Of a stretch of DNA of 64,000 nt, positions 32,609 through 41,301 are shown piece after piece. The first letter of the stretch is position 1; the number at the start of each line of letters is the position of its first letter. Location: positions 22,688 to 86,687 of the forward strand of contig NZ_BMRE01000039.1 in the NCBI RefSeq assembly GCF_014648475.1. The letters run 5' to 3'. Below the pieces are notes generated by a model that was not told the DNA's origin, made no database searches, and saw only the letters and a program-made list of their open reading frames with translations. This DNA is from Lentzea flava. Its GTDB lineage: Bacteria > Actinomycetota > Actinomycetes > Mycobacteriales > Pseudonocardiaceae. Both the position numbers and the translations under genes were made by a program.

Positions 32609-33706
32609 TCACGCCCGGCTCTTCCGGTACGCCTCGACGGTCATCTCCGCGCACCGCCGCCAGGTGAACCCGGCCGCGTACGCACGCCGCTCCGCCTGGG
32701 CGGCAGGAGTGGCCGGTGCCGCGACGGCCTGAGCCAACCCCTCCGCCAACGCCTCGACGTCCCCGACCGGCACGTGCAACGCGTGCCCACCGGCGACCTC
32801 GCGCAGCGCGGGCACGTCCGAGCACACCACGGGAACGTTGCACGCCAACGCTTCCAGCACCGGCAGCCCGAACCCCTCGTCCCGCGACGGCAGCACCAGA
32901 GCGGTCGCCCCCGCCACCACCGACCGCAGGTGGACGTCCGACAGGTACCCGGTCCGCAGCACCCGACCGTCCACTCCGGACTGACCAGGCCCGACGATCA
33001 CGAGCGGCGGCAGCGACGGATCCGCCGCGTGCGCTTTGATCAGGTACTCGAGGCCCTTGCGCGGCCCGTCCGCGCCGACGAACAGCAGGTACTCCGACGG
33101 CAGCCCCAGCCGGCCGCGCAACGTCGGCGACGGCGGCCGGGACGCGAACCAGGCCGGGTCGACGCCCAGCGGCGTGACCACGATCTTCTCCAGCGGCACC
33201 GAGAACCGGTCGGCCACGACGGAGGCGACGGCCGCGGTCGGTGTGCAGATCACGTCCGCGCGCTGGGCCGACAGCCGGACCAGCTCGGGCAACCGGCGGT
33301 CGGACGGCGGCAGGTCGCCGGGGGAGTCCAGGAAGGCCAGGTCGTGGATCGTCACCACGCGCCCGGCCCGGATGGTCGGCGGCAGCACGAAGTTCGTGCC
33401 GTGCATGACGTCGGAGAACCCCGCCAGCAGCTCGACCGGCGGGAACGGCGCGCCCAGCCACAGCCGGCGCAGCGCCCGTGCCGAGACGGGCAGGCCGCGG
33501 GCGGTGACGTCGTGCGGCAGCACCGTCCGCAACGCGCGCCAGCCGCGCAACGTGAAGGCGACCGCCCGCACGTCGGCCTCCTCCGGCATGGAAGCCAGTT
33601 CTTCCGCCAGTGCCGCGGTGTAGCGGCCGATTCCGGTGCGATGTCCGAGCAGGGGCGTGCCGTCGAGCAGCACGGACAGTGTCTTCTTCTTCGGGGCTCT
33701 AGCCAT
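32609..33706 (-). CDS. glycosyltransferase family 4 protein
   Basis: A 365-residue GT-B fold retaining glycosyltransferase. The N-terminal half has the acceptor-side GIGRYTAAL and HGTNFVLPP motifs; the C-terminal half carries the nucleotide-sugar site with the sequence LPSRDEGFGLPVLEALAC (E-x7-E motif). The ATG at 33706 overlaps the upstream stop by 8 bp and has GGTGG nearby; an earlier GTG at 33772 lies further inside the upstream gene. It is in one operon with the GT2-GT4 fusion and the two genes before it. Sugar and acceptor cannot be deduced; a nucleotide mannose or rhamnose donor is plausible from the surroundings. Confidence 0.88.
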   Translation of the reverse strand: MARAPKKKTLSVLLDGTPLLGHRTGIGRYTAALAEELASMPEEADVRAVAFTLRGWRALRTVLPHDVTARGLPVSARALRRLWLGAPFPPVELLAGFSDVMHGTNFVLPPTIRAGRVVTIHDLAFLDSPGDLPPSDRRLPELVRLSAQRADVICTPTAAVASVVADRFSVPLEKIVVTPLGVDPAWFASRPPSPTLRGRLGLPSEYLLFVGADGPRKGLEYLIKAHAADPSLPPLVIVGPGQSGVDGRVLRTGYLSDVHLRSVVAGATALVLPSRDEGFGLPVLEALACNVPVVCSDVPALREVAGGHALHVPVGDVEALAEGLAQAVAAPATPAAQAERRAYAAGFTWRRCAEMTVEAYRKSRA

Positions 33707-36191
33707 GACGTCCACCACGCGCGATCTTGCGCAGACGCCCCGTCGCCCGCTTGGCCAACTCGGTCGGGCCACCCGCGTCCAGGTACTCGCGCACCAGCTG
33801 CAGGTCCCGCTTCACCTTGTCCGCCTTGCTCAACCCCGGTGTGCGCACCAGTGGTGCGGAGCCAGGCAGACGGTCCGCCGCGGGCCTGGGGTCGCGGCAG
33901 AACTCCGCCAGCGGCGCGAGCGCCGTCTCCCAGGTGAACCGTTCGCGGACGACGGCGATGCGCTCACGGCACGCGGCCGCGAACTCCTCGTCGTAGAGCA
34001 CCTTCTCCAGCGCGTCGGCCAGTGCCTCCGGGTCCTCCGGTGGCACGACGACGCCCAAACCTTCCCGCAGCACCAGGTCCGCGAACGAGTCGCCGGACGT
34101 GGTGACGATCGGCAGCCCCGCCCACAGGTAGTCGAGCACCCGCGTGCGGAACGCGAACGTGGTCTCCACGTGCTCGTAGTGCGTCGTGACGCCGCAGGAC
34201 GCGTCGAGCAGGAAGTTCTGCCGATCCTGGTACGGCACCCAGCCGTCGTTGAAGAACACGGTCGAGCCGGTCAGCTCCAGCGACGCCGACAACGCGCGCG
34301 TCTGGCCGGCGATGTCCATGTCCGGCACCTCGGGGTTCGGGTGCTTCATGCCCAGGAAGAACAGCTTCGCGTCGGAACGCCGCGCGCGCAGCCGGTCCAT
34401 CGCGTGGATCAACGACAGCGGGTCGAACCACGAGTAGACCCCACCGGCCCAGATCACGACCTTGTCGGTGTCCGAGATGCCCGGCATGACGCCCTTGATC
34501 GCCGGGCCGGTGCGCTGCGGCGGCTTGCCCGAGAGTCCGAAGGGGACGATCCCGAGCAACGACTGCGTCGTGGGGTCGTTGTCGTACAACGTCGGCGTGA
34601 GACGGCCCAGCGCGGCCAGGTGGCCGAGCCAGAAGTGGCGCTGCCGTTCCGACGCGCACAGGAAGAAGTCGCCGCGTTCGAGCTGCGTGTTCAGCACCCG
34701 CGTGACGGTCTCCAGGTCGAGGGCGCGCTTCTCGTCGGTGTCGTCCTTGCCCTGTTCCAGCAGTTCGAGGTGCATCGGGTCGTACATGTCGCAGACCACG
34801 ATCTTGGTCGACGACTTCTTCTTCAGCTCGCCGATCATCTCCAGCGCGTGGCCCTGCAGCACGACCACGTCCGCCCACGCGACGTGCGGCGGCAGCTCCT
34901 TCGGCCGGGCGCGTTCGACGGCGAACGGCGCGTCCGGCGGCACGCACAACGGGTTCGTCGTCACCAGGCGCACCTGGTGCTCGCCGGACAGCACGTCGGC
35001 CATGTGCCAGGCGCGGATCGCGGGGCCCGCCATCCGGTCCGAGATCGCGTCGCCGGTGATCACCAGGATCCTGCGCGGCTTGCCGAAGACCTCGTCCAGG
35101 CCCAGCACGTCGACGAGGATGTCGTGCGCCGCGAGGTAACGCGGCAGGGGATAGGCCGGTTCCAGCGCCTTGCGCATCAACGGCACCAGGTCGGTGTCGG
35201 ACCTGCGGCGCGCGGCCTGCTCGATCTTGCGCGACTCGGCCAGCGACGGCATCAGCTCGACGAACTGGTCGATCGCGAGGAACCCGGCCAGCGCCTGGCG
35301 CGACACCCCGACCGGCTCGCGGTCGAGCGCGGGGTCCGCCGGCCTGCGGGTGATCTCCAGCTGCGTCGGGTCGATCTCCCCGCGCGCGGTGGCCCTGCGC
35401 ACGCACAACGCCAGCGCGGCGGGCAGCACCTTGGCCAGCGTCTCGTCGGAGAAGTTCTTGTACAGCGACGCGAGCGCGTTGCGTTCCAGCAGGTACAGCT
35501 CGCGGCTGTGGTCGATCGAGGTCATCGACGCGTGGTGGCGGTGGAACGTGAGCGAGGCGGGCTCGTAACGGACCCGCCAGCCGCGCAGGTTGAGCCGCCA
35601 GCCGAGGTCGACGTCCTCGTAGAACATGAAGAACCGGTCGTCGAACCCGCCGAGCTCGCGGTAGACCTCCGCGCGCACGAACATCGCCGACCCGGTGCCG
35701 AACAGCACGTCCTGCGGGGCGTCGTACGCGCCGGTGTCGTCCTGCCCGGCGTGGCGCTTGTAGCCCATGCCGAACCAGGTCAGCCCGCCGTCCACGAAGT
35801 CGATCTTCTGGCCGTCCCAGTCGAGCACCTTGCTCGCGACCGCGCCGACCGCCGGCTCCGCGTGGAACACCCGAATCGCGGTCTTGATCCAGTCGCGGTC
35901 CGCGCGCGCGTCGTTGTTCAGGAACGCCAGCACGCTGCCGGTGGCGTGCTCGACGCCGAGGTTGCAGCCGCCCGCGAAGCCGAGGTTGTGCTCCGAGGTG
36001 ATGATCTTCGCGCCGGGCAGTTCCGCCTTGAGCCGCGCGGTGTCGTGCGCCTCGTTGTCGACGACGATCACCTGCAGCAACTCGGCCGGGTAGTCCACCT
36101 CGGCCAGTCCGCGCACGCAGGTGATGGTGTCCTCCGCGCCGTGGTAGTTGACGACGACGACTGACACGACGGGCAGTGATGCGCGATCCAC
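33699..36191 (-). CDS. bifunctional glycosyltransferase, GT2 fused to GT4
   Basis: An 830-residue fusion. Residues about 8-270 form a GT2 (GT-A) domain like rhamnosyltransferases: VVVNYHGAEDT, VVDNEAHD, FLNNDARADRDWI with the metal-binding Asp pair, then GGFDDRFFMFYEDVDLGWR. From about residue 385 comes a GT-B domain of GT4 type, beginning LVITGDAISDRMAGPAIRAW and containing KVVIWAGGVYSWFDPLSL. The middle 110 residues are helical linker. One chain could add two sugars in sequence to one acceptor, or one domain may be structural. The start is GTG at 36191, 3 bp after the stop of the upstream membrane-protein gene. Confidence 0.88.
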   Translation of the reverse strand: MDRASLPVVSVVVVNYHGAEDTITCVRGLAEVDYPAELLQVIVVDNEAHDTARLKAELPGAKIITSEHNLGFAGGCNLGVEHATGSVLAFLNNDARADRDWIKTAIRVFHAEPAVGAVASKVLDWDGQKIDFVDGGLTWFGMGYKRHAGQDDTGAYDAPQDVLFGTGSAMFVRAEVYRELGGFDDRFFMFYEDVDLGWRLNLRGWRVRYEPASLTFHRHHASMTSIDHSRELYLLERNALASLYKNFSDETLAKVLPAALALCVRRATARGEIDPTQLEITRRPADPALDREPVGVSRQALAGFLAIDQFVELMPSLAESRKIEQAARRRSDTDLVPLMRKALEPAYPLPRYLAAHDILVDVLGLDEVFGKPRRILVITGDAISDRMAGPAIRAWHMADVLSGEHQVRLVTTNPLCVPPDAPFAVERARPKELPPHVAWADVVVLQGHALEMIGELKKKSSTKIVVCDMYDPMHLELLEQGKDDTDEKRALDLETVTRVLNTQLERGDFFLCASERQRHFWLGHLAALGRLTPTLYDNDPTTQSLLGIVPFGLSGKPPQRTGPAIKGVMPGISDTDKVVIWAGGVYSWFDPLSLIHAMDRLRARRSDAKLFFLGMKHPNPEVPDMDIAGQTRALSASLELTGSTVFFNDGWVPYQDRQNFLLDASCGVTTHYEHVETTFAFRTRVLDYLWAGLPIVTTSGDSFADLVLREGLGVVVPPEDPEALADALEKVLYDEEFAAACRERIAVVRERFTWETALAPLAEFCRDPRPAADRLPGSAPLVRTPGLSKADKVKRDLQLVREYLDAGGPTELAKRATGRLRKIARGGRHG

Positions 36192-36194
36192 GTG

Positions 36195-36746
36195 CTAAGC
36201 CTGCCTCATCACTCTGCGCGCCCGCAGTGTGGTTGCACAGATCAGCATCAACAAGATCGCGATTGGTACTCCGAACACCCACTCGCCGGACCAGTCGTTG
36301 CGGTCGGCGAGCAACGGCCGCATCAACGGGTGCCGCAGCACGGTGGCCGGACCCGGTGCCATCTTCTTGTCCTGCTCGCCCAGCACGACGATGCGCAGCC
36401 GCGCGCCGTCGGGGCAGGTGATGTGGTGCGCGAAGGCCGGGTTGTCGGGCCGGGGGAGGTCCTCGACCGACGTGATCACGCACGTCTGGGGCGTCGCCAG
36501 CACGTCCATCAACGCGCGGTGACCGTCGCCGACGAGCACCGCCGTGCCGGGGATCACGACCATGAACGCGGGCAGCACCAGCCACGCGGGGCCGAGCTTG
36601 CCCACGCCCCACGCGAACGCGAGCGACAGCAGGCAGCACGGGACCAGCACCGCGAGCTCGTACTGCTCGGGCACGATCGCGCCCAGCACGGCCGCGGCGG
36701 CGATCGCGACCAGCCCGATCACGATGAGCGGTAGTGGTCGCCTCAC
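36195..36746 (-). CDS. membrane protein of unknown function in the glycosyltransferase operon
   Basis: A 183-residue protein with two or three N-terminal hydrophobic helices (LIVIGLVAIAAAAVLGAIV, then LVPCCLLSLAFAWGVG and WLVLPAFMVVIPG). A hydrophilic domain of about 90 residues with two Cys (PQTCVITSV, HHITCPDG) follows, then a last helix (GVPIAILLMLICATTL). The two Cys may bridge outside the cell. I recognise no family. Its stop is 3 bp from the start of the GT2-GT4 fusion, so it is co-transcribed and may act in the same glycan step. Confidence 0.7.
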   Translation of the reverse strand: MRRPLPLIVIGLVAIAAAAVLGAIVPEQYELAVLVPCCLLSLAFAWGVGKLGPAWLVLPAFMVVIPGTAVLVGDGHRALMDVLATPQTCVITSVEDLPRPDNPAFAHHITCPDGARLRIVVLGEQDKKMAPGPATVLRHPLMRPLLADRNDWSGEWVFGVPIAILLMLICATTLRARRVMRQA

Positions 36747-36807
36747 GGCTGCCTCCTCATGCTGGGAGGACGCCCACGATCGGAACAGGTTCCCAGGAGC
36801 CGGCGGT

Positions 36808-37656
36808 TCAACCGCGTGTGAGGATCTTCACCCGCAGCGCCAGCCCTGCCTTCACCAGCAACCGGAACGGCGCCCACAGCGCGCCCTGGTGCCGGTCGGC
36901 GAGGTAGCGGTAGGCGCTGCGGTGGTGCTCGCGCAGCATCCGGTCCGACGACCGCGCGGTGGCGTGACCGCCGATGTGGGTGACCTCGGCGTCGGGCACG
37001 TAGACGCACTGCCAGCCGGCCTTGGTGACCCGCTCGCCGAGGTCCACGTCCTCGAAGTACATGAAGTAGCGCTCGTCGAAGCCCTTGACCGAGTCGAAGG
37101 CCTCGCGCCGCATCAGGAAGCAGCTGCCCGACAGCCACCCGGCGGTCCGCTCGACCGGCGTCTTCTCCTGCCGGTACGCCCGCGTCCACGGGTTCGACTT
37201 CCAGAACGACCCGAACACCGCGTGCCCGAGACCACGCCCGATCGAGGGGAGCAGCCGCGCCGACGGGTAGACCTCACCGTTCGGCTCGCGGATCAGCGGC
37301 CCGAACATGCCGCCCCGAGGCCACCGGGACGCGGCCTCGATCAACGTGTCCACGCTGCCCGGCGCGAACTCGATGTCCGGGTTGGCGATCAGCACCCAGC
37401 CGACGTCCTGCCCGAACGCGGCCACACCGATGTTCGCCGCCCGGCCGTAACCGAGGTTTCCGCCGGTCGGCAGGAACGTGACGTGCTCGCGTTCCGCCGC
37501 GACCTGCTCCGGCACGCCGTCGGTGGAACCGTTGTCGGCGAGGATCACCTGCACCGAGCGGGTGGTCGCCTTCGCGAGGGTGTCCACGAACGGTGCCAGC
37601 GTCTCGCCCGGCGAGTACGTGACCGTCACGACACCAAGTCCGTCGCCGTAGTTCAC
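36808..37656 (-). CDS. wbbL: WbbL-like dTDP-rhamnosyltransferase (GT2)
   Basis: A 282-residue GT2 enzyme. VVTVTYSPGETL, ILADNGSTDG, FLPTGGNLGYG, ANPDIEFAPGS, RWPRGGMFGPLIREPNG, NPWTRAYRQEK and GWLSGSCFLMRR-type segments follow mycobacterial WbbL1 closely. That enzyme adds L-rhamnose from dTDP-rhamnose to GlcNAc-PP-decaprenol, making the linker between arabinogalactan and peptidoglycan. The GTG at 37656 starts the first beta-strand; the longer frame upstream runs through the neighbouring gene in another frame. In mycobacteria wbbL follows rmlD and precedes the mannose-1-P guanylyltransferase; here it is in the same region but on the opposite strand to both. Confidence 0.9.
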   Translation of the reverse strand: MNYGDGLGVVTVTYSPGETLAPFVDTLAKATTRSVQVILADNGSTDGVPEQVAAEREHVTFLPTGGNLGYGRAANIGVAAFGQDVGWVLIANPDIEFAPGSVDTLIEAASRWPRGGMFGPLIREPNGEVYPSARLLPSIGRGLGHAVFGSFWKSNPWTRAYRQEKTPVERTAGWLSGSCFLMRREAFDSVKGFDERYFMYFEDVDLGERVTKAGWQCVYVPDAEVTHIGGHATARSSDRMLREHHRSAYRYLADRHQGALWAPFRLLVKAGLALRVKILTRG

Positions 37657-37681
37657 GCGCGACACAGTAGTGGCTCGCGAT

Positions 37682-38830
37682 TCACCGGCGGCGGCGCACC
37701 AGCACCGCCCGCTCGTAGGCGAGCCGGTGGCGGTCGGCACTCACCGCCCAGGAGAAGTCCTTCGCGCGTTGCTGTCCGGAAGCTGCCAGGGCCGAGCGGC
37801 GGGCGGGATCGTCCAGCAGATCGGCGATCGCCGCCGCGATGTCCCCCGCTCCGACACCGCAGTAGGCGACCGCCTCGCCACCGACCTCGGGCAGCGACAG
37901 TCTTCGGGTCGTGAGCACGCACGCGCCGCACGCCATCGCTTCGAGCACCGGCAGGCCGAAGCCCTCGCCGAGCGACGGGTAGGCGACCAGCTGGGCACCG
38001 CCGAGAAAGCCCGCGAGCTGTTCGAACGGCAGGTAGCCCGCCCTGATCACGCGGATCCGGTGCGGCACCGAGTCGAGCGCCCGTTCGACCTGGCTGTCCC
38101 AGCCGGGCTGACCGGCGAGCACGAGCGCGGGCGGGTCGGTGCGGCCGACCATCGCCTGGGCGAACCCGCGGATCAGCGCCGGGACGTTCTTGCGCGGTTC
38201 CAACGCACCGAGGAACGCCACGTACGGCGTGTCCCCCAACGACAGCGTCCGCCGCACCGTGGTGATCTCGTCCGGCGACGGCGGGTGGAAGCGCTCGGTG
38301 TCGACGCCGTGCTGCGCGATGTGCAGGACGCGGCTGTCGGCTCCGGCGACGCGCACCAGTTCGTCGGACGTCGCCTGCGACGGCACCACGCACAGATCCG
38401 CGCGCTTCAACGAGGCGCGGGTCCATGCGCGGAAGAAGCGCGCCTTGACCGACGAGTGCAGCACCGGGTCGGTGAAGAACGTGGCGTCGTGCAGCGTCAC
38501 GACCGAAGCGGCCTTGCTGGCCAACGGAAGCGTGTAGTGCGGTGAGTGCACGACGTCGACGCCGAGCGACCGCACCAGGCGCGGCAACGTCGTCTGCTCC
38601 CAGGCCAGCCGGGCTGTCCTGGTGGCGACGGCGTCAGCGGCCCGCACGACGCGGGCGTTCGGCGCGATCTTGGTGAAGAGCTCTTCGTCGCGCGGCTGAC
38701 ACACGACGGACAGCTTGGCGCCGTCGGCGTCCAGTGCCGCGACGAGCGAATCCACGTAACGGCCGACGCCACCCCGGTCTGCGGGGACCGCGGTGGCGTC
38801 GATCAGCACGCTGGGTTCGGCGGTCGGCAC
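37682..38830 (-). CDS. glycosyltransferase family 4 protein
   Basis: A 382-residue GT-B enzyme with GGVGRYVDSLVAAL near the start, VVTLHDATFF, ADLCVVPSQATSDELVRV in the middle and FLGALEPRKNVPALIRGF plus YPSLGEGFGLPVLEAMACG in the donor half. The E-x7-E motif marks a retaining GT4. The start is GTG at 38830. It lies 26 bp upstream of wbbL in the same direction. It is paralogous to the GT4 at 32609-33706 and to that at 38890-39861, so this locus has three related GT4 genes, probably adding successive residues to one glycan. Confidence 0.88.
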   Translation of the reverse strand: MPTAEPSVLIDATAVPADRGGVGRYVDSLVAALDADGAKLSVVCQPRDEELFTKIAPNARVVRAADAVATRTARLAWEQTTLPRLVRSLGVDVVHSPHYTLPLASKAASVVTLHDATFFTDPVLHSSVKARFFRAWTRASLKRADLCVVPSQATSDELVRVAGADSRVLHIAQHGVDTERFHPPSPDEITTVRRTLSLGDTPYVAFLGALEPRKNVPALIRGFAQAMVGRTDPPALVLAGQPGWDSQVERALDSVPHRIRVIRAGYLPFEQLAGFLGGAQLVAYPSLGEGFGLPVLEAMACGACVLTTRRLSLPEVGGEAVAYCGVGAGDIAAAIADLLDDPARRSALAASGQQRAKDFSWAVSADRHRLAYERAVLVRRRR

Positions 38831-38889
38831 GATCAGCTAGCGTAATGTCAGTTGCGAATGCGTTTAGCGGGAATGCGCCAATCCGGTCG

Positions 38890-39861
38890 TTACAGGTGCG
38901 TGTCCCAGACACCTCGTGCGGTCTTTTCCCAGGTGAACTCACTCGCGCGGGTGATACCGGCCGCGACGGTGTGATGCGGATCCATCAGCACTTCCCGCAA
39001 ACCTTCCGTCAAAGAGCCCAGATCCCCGCGCCGAACGGCGGTTCCGGCACCGCCGGCGACCTCGACGAGAGCGGGGTCGTCGGAGTGCACGACGGGCACG
39101 CCCGCGGCCATCGCCTCCAGCACCGGCAGCCCGAAACCCTCGGCCAGACTGGGTGCGGCGAGCACCGTCGCACCGGCCAGCACCGACGCCAGCCGTTCGT
39201 CGGAAACCTTGCCCAGCAACGTGACGTGCGGTGCGCGCAGATCAACACCGCCCCAGCCCTGCGGACCGATCACGACCAACGGCACGTCGAGCTGCTCGGT
39301 CGCCTTCACCAGCAGGTCGAAGCCCTTGCGCGGCTCGATCGTGCCGATGGCGAGCACGTAGCGTCCTGGAAGATCGCCTGGTTTCTCACCCACCAGCCTG
39401 GTGACCCCGTTGGGCACCACGTGCACCGGAACTTCGACGCGCACGTGGTCGCGCAGTTGGTCTGCGACGGCGTTTGTCGGCACGACCAGTGCTTTCGCCT
39501 CGGTGGCGGCTCTTGCGATGACCTTGCGGTGCCACGCGACACCGCGCGGCGTCAGCGTCTCCGGATGCGTCCACGGCACCACGTCGTGCACCGTCACCAC
39601 GGCACCCGGCAGTGGGGCGAGCGGCGTGGGGGCGTGCACGTGCGGGCCGAGCTTCGGCGGCAGTCCTCGCTCCCACAACGCCACCAACGCCCGGCGGGGC
39701 AGCCTGATCACGCGGTCCGCGTTCGCCGTCGCCGCGGTGGTCACCCTCCAGCCGCCGGGCGCGGTCTCCCGCAGGGCCTTCAGCAGTTCGGCCGTGTAGC
39801 GGCCGGTGCCGCCGGGGACGGGGGCGTTGAGTTGCTCGGTCAGCACTACGAGCTCTGGCAC
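38890..39861 (-). CDS. glycosyltransferase family 4 protein
   Basis: A 323-residue GT4 enzyme, shorter than its two paralogues in this locus. It has NAPVPGGTGRYTAELLKAL, VTVHDVVPW, ALVVPTNAVADQLRDHV, IGTIEPRKGFDLLVKA and APSLAEGFGLPVLEAMAAG. I prefer GTG 39861 over 39891, since the latter would overlap the divergent GT2 gene; with 39861 the two divergent genes are 20 bp apart, too close for two independent full promoters. Substrate unknown; an envelope glycan is likely from the context. Confidence 0.86.
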   Translation of the reverse strand: MPELVVLTEQLNAPVPGGTGRYTAELLKALRETAPGGWRVTTAATANADRVIRLPRRALVALWERGLPPKLGPHVHAPTPLAPLPGAVVTVHDVVPWTHPETLTPRGVAWHRKVIARAATEAKALVVPTNAVADQLRDHVRVEVPVHVVPNGVTRLVGEKPGDLPGRYVLAIGTIEPRKGFDLLVKATEQLDVPLVVIGPQGWGGVDLRAPHVTLLGKVSDERLASVLAGATVLAAPSLAEGFGLPVLEAMAAGVPVVHSDDPALVEVAGGAGTAVRRGDLGSLTEGLREVLMDPHHTVAAGITRASEFTWEKTARGVWDTHL

Positions 39862-39881
39862 GTCGCGTACCGTCTCACGCC

Positions 39882-40790
39882 GTGTCGGCACTCAGCACCG
39901 TGGTGGTCGTGACGTGGCGCGGACGTGACCACATCACGGCCTGCCTGGACGCTCTCGCAGCCCAGAAGAGTCCACACAGGACGATCGTCGTCGACAACGC
40001 GTCCGACGACGGCACAGCCGCGTTGATCAGCGGGCATGAGGTCGTGCGGCTGCCGCGCAACCGCGGTTACGCCGGCGGGCTGGCCGCCGTGCTCGGCATG
40101 ATCGACACCCCGTACGTGGCGTGGCTCAACGACGACGCCGTGCCGGATCCGTCGTGGCTGAGCGAGCTGGAGAACGCGCTGGAGGCCGAACCGGACGCGG
40201 CCGCCGCCACCTCGTCGATCCTGCTGACGGACGGCTCGACGCAGTCCGTCGGTGTGGCGCTGACCGCGGCCGGCTACGGCAAGGACGTCGTGCTCGCCGG
40301 GCGCGAGGTGTTCGGGTTCTGCGGCGGCGCCGCCTTGCTGCGGACGTCCGTGCTGCGCGCGGTGGGCGGTGTGCCGGCCGACTTCTTCTGCTACTACGAG
40401 GACACCGACACGGCCTGGCGGTTGCGGCTGGCCGGGCACCGGGTGATCTCGGTCGGACCGGCGCGGGTGCGGCACCGGCACGGGGCGAGCACGCGGCCGG
40501 GTTCTCCGCTCTTCCACCGGTGGAACGAGCGCAACCGGTTGCTCATGCTGTTCCGGTGTGCGCCGATTCTGGTGGCGTTGCGCGAGTTCGCGCGGTTTCT
40601 GGTGATCACGGCGTTGCTGCCGGTGCGCAGGAGCGTGCCCGACGCGGCGAACTTCCGGATCGGGCTGCGGTTGCGGGTGATCGGCGAGGTGCTGCTCAGA
40701 ACGCCGGTGACCCTCGTCCAGCGACTCGTGATCGGCGCGCGGTCGAAGATCACCCGCGGTGTGGTGTGGCGGGACTGGGCAGGGCGTTAG
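39882..40790 (+). CDS. glycosyltransferase family 2 protein
   Basis: A 302-residue GT-A enzyme: TVVVVTWRGRDHITACLDAL, IVVDNASDDGT, LPRNRGYAGG, VAWLNDDAVPDPSWL with the metal-binding Asp residues, then GGAALLRTSVLRAVGGVP and FFCYYEDTDTAWRLRLAG. The C-terminal 80 residues are Arg-rich and hydrophobic, suggesting membrane association. It resembles rhamnosyl- or galactofuranosyl-type GT2 enzymes. It ends 2 bp from the convergent Gln/Pro-rich gene and precedes the GDP-mannose gene on the same strand. Confidence 0.87.
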   Translation: MSALSTVVVVTWRGRDHITACLDALAAQKSPHRTIVVDNASDDGTAALISGHEVVRLPRNRGYAGGLAAVLGMIDTPYVAWLNDDAVPDPSWLSELENALEAEPDAAAATSSILLTDGSTQSVGVALTAAGYGKDVVLAGREVFGFCGGAALLRTSVLRAVGGVPADFFCYYEDTDTAWRLRLAGHRVISVGPARVRHRHGASTRPGSPLFHRWNERNRLLMLFRCAPILVALREFARFLVITALLPVRRSVPDAANFRIGLRLRVIGEVLLRTPVTLVQRLVIGARSKITRGVVWRDWAGR

Positions 40791-40792
40791 CC

Positions 40793-41200
40793 TCACATGT
40801 CTCCGCTGAGGCGCTGCGACAGCGAGCTCCGCGTCTGCTGGTGGTTCGAGACGGTCGGGATCACACCCGGCTGCACGACCTGAGTGATCTCCGCGTCGTC
40901 CGCGACCGGCTTCGGCTGCGCGGGCCTCGGCTGCTGCTGCGGCGGCATCTGCTGCATCGGCTGCTGGGCGGGCATCGGCTGGGGAGGCCGCTGCTGCCCG
41001 AGCTGCCCCATCTGCCCTGGCGGCAGGATCATCGTCGAGTCCGGGTCCAGCCGCGGGTCCACGGCGTTGACCAGCGTGCGAGGGATCTGGAGCGTGTCGG
41101 ACGCGTCCATCGGGGACGTCATGTTGTCCGGCGTCACGATGTTCCGCCCACGTGCGCGGGCGCGGGCGAGCATGGCGTCGGCCCGGTCGCGGGGGTCCAT
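40793..41200 (-). CDS. Gln/Pro-rich protein of unknown function
   Basis: A 135-residue acidic-to-neutral, low-complexity protein: a basic, helical N-terminus (DPRDRADAMLARARARGRN), a Met/Pro/Gln-rich middle (QPMQQMPPQQQPRP) and a polar end. No signal peptide, membrane helix or known domain. Such proteins occur next to the mannose-1-P guanylyltransferase gene in Pseudonocardiales, from memory of the neighbourhood. It is likely disordered and may be a partner-binding protein; no function can be assigned. Confidence 0.6.
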   Translation of the reverse strand: MDPRDRADAMLARARARGRNIVTPDNMTSPMDASDTLQIPRTLVNAVDPRLDPDSTMILPPGQMGQLGQQRPPQPMPAQQPMQQMPPQQQPRPAQPKPVADDAEITQVVQPGVIPTVSNHQQTRSSLSQRLSGDM

Positions 41201-41301
41201 GTCGGATTTAGCTCCTTGCCGGGACCAGATCCCGTATGACGATCTGCTTCGTGTCAGAGTATTCCGTCGAACGGCTCGCTGTAACGCGGAGGAGGAAAAA
41301 G

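Noticed and set aside
40922..40990. Repeated CTGCTG-type triplets as a microsatellite or CRISPR-like array
   Set aside because: They encode the Gln/Pro-rich middle of the 40793-41200 protein; no regular spacer.
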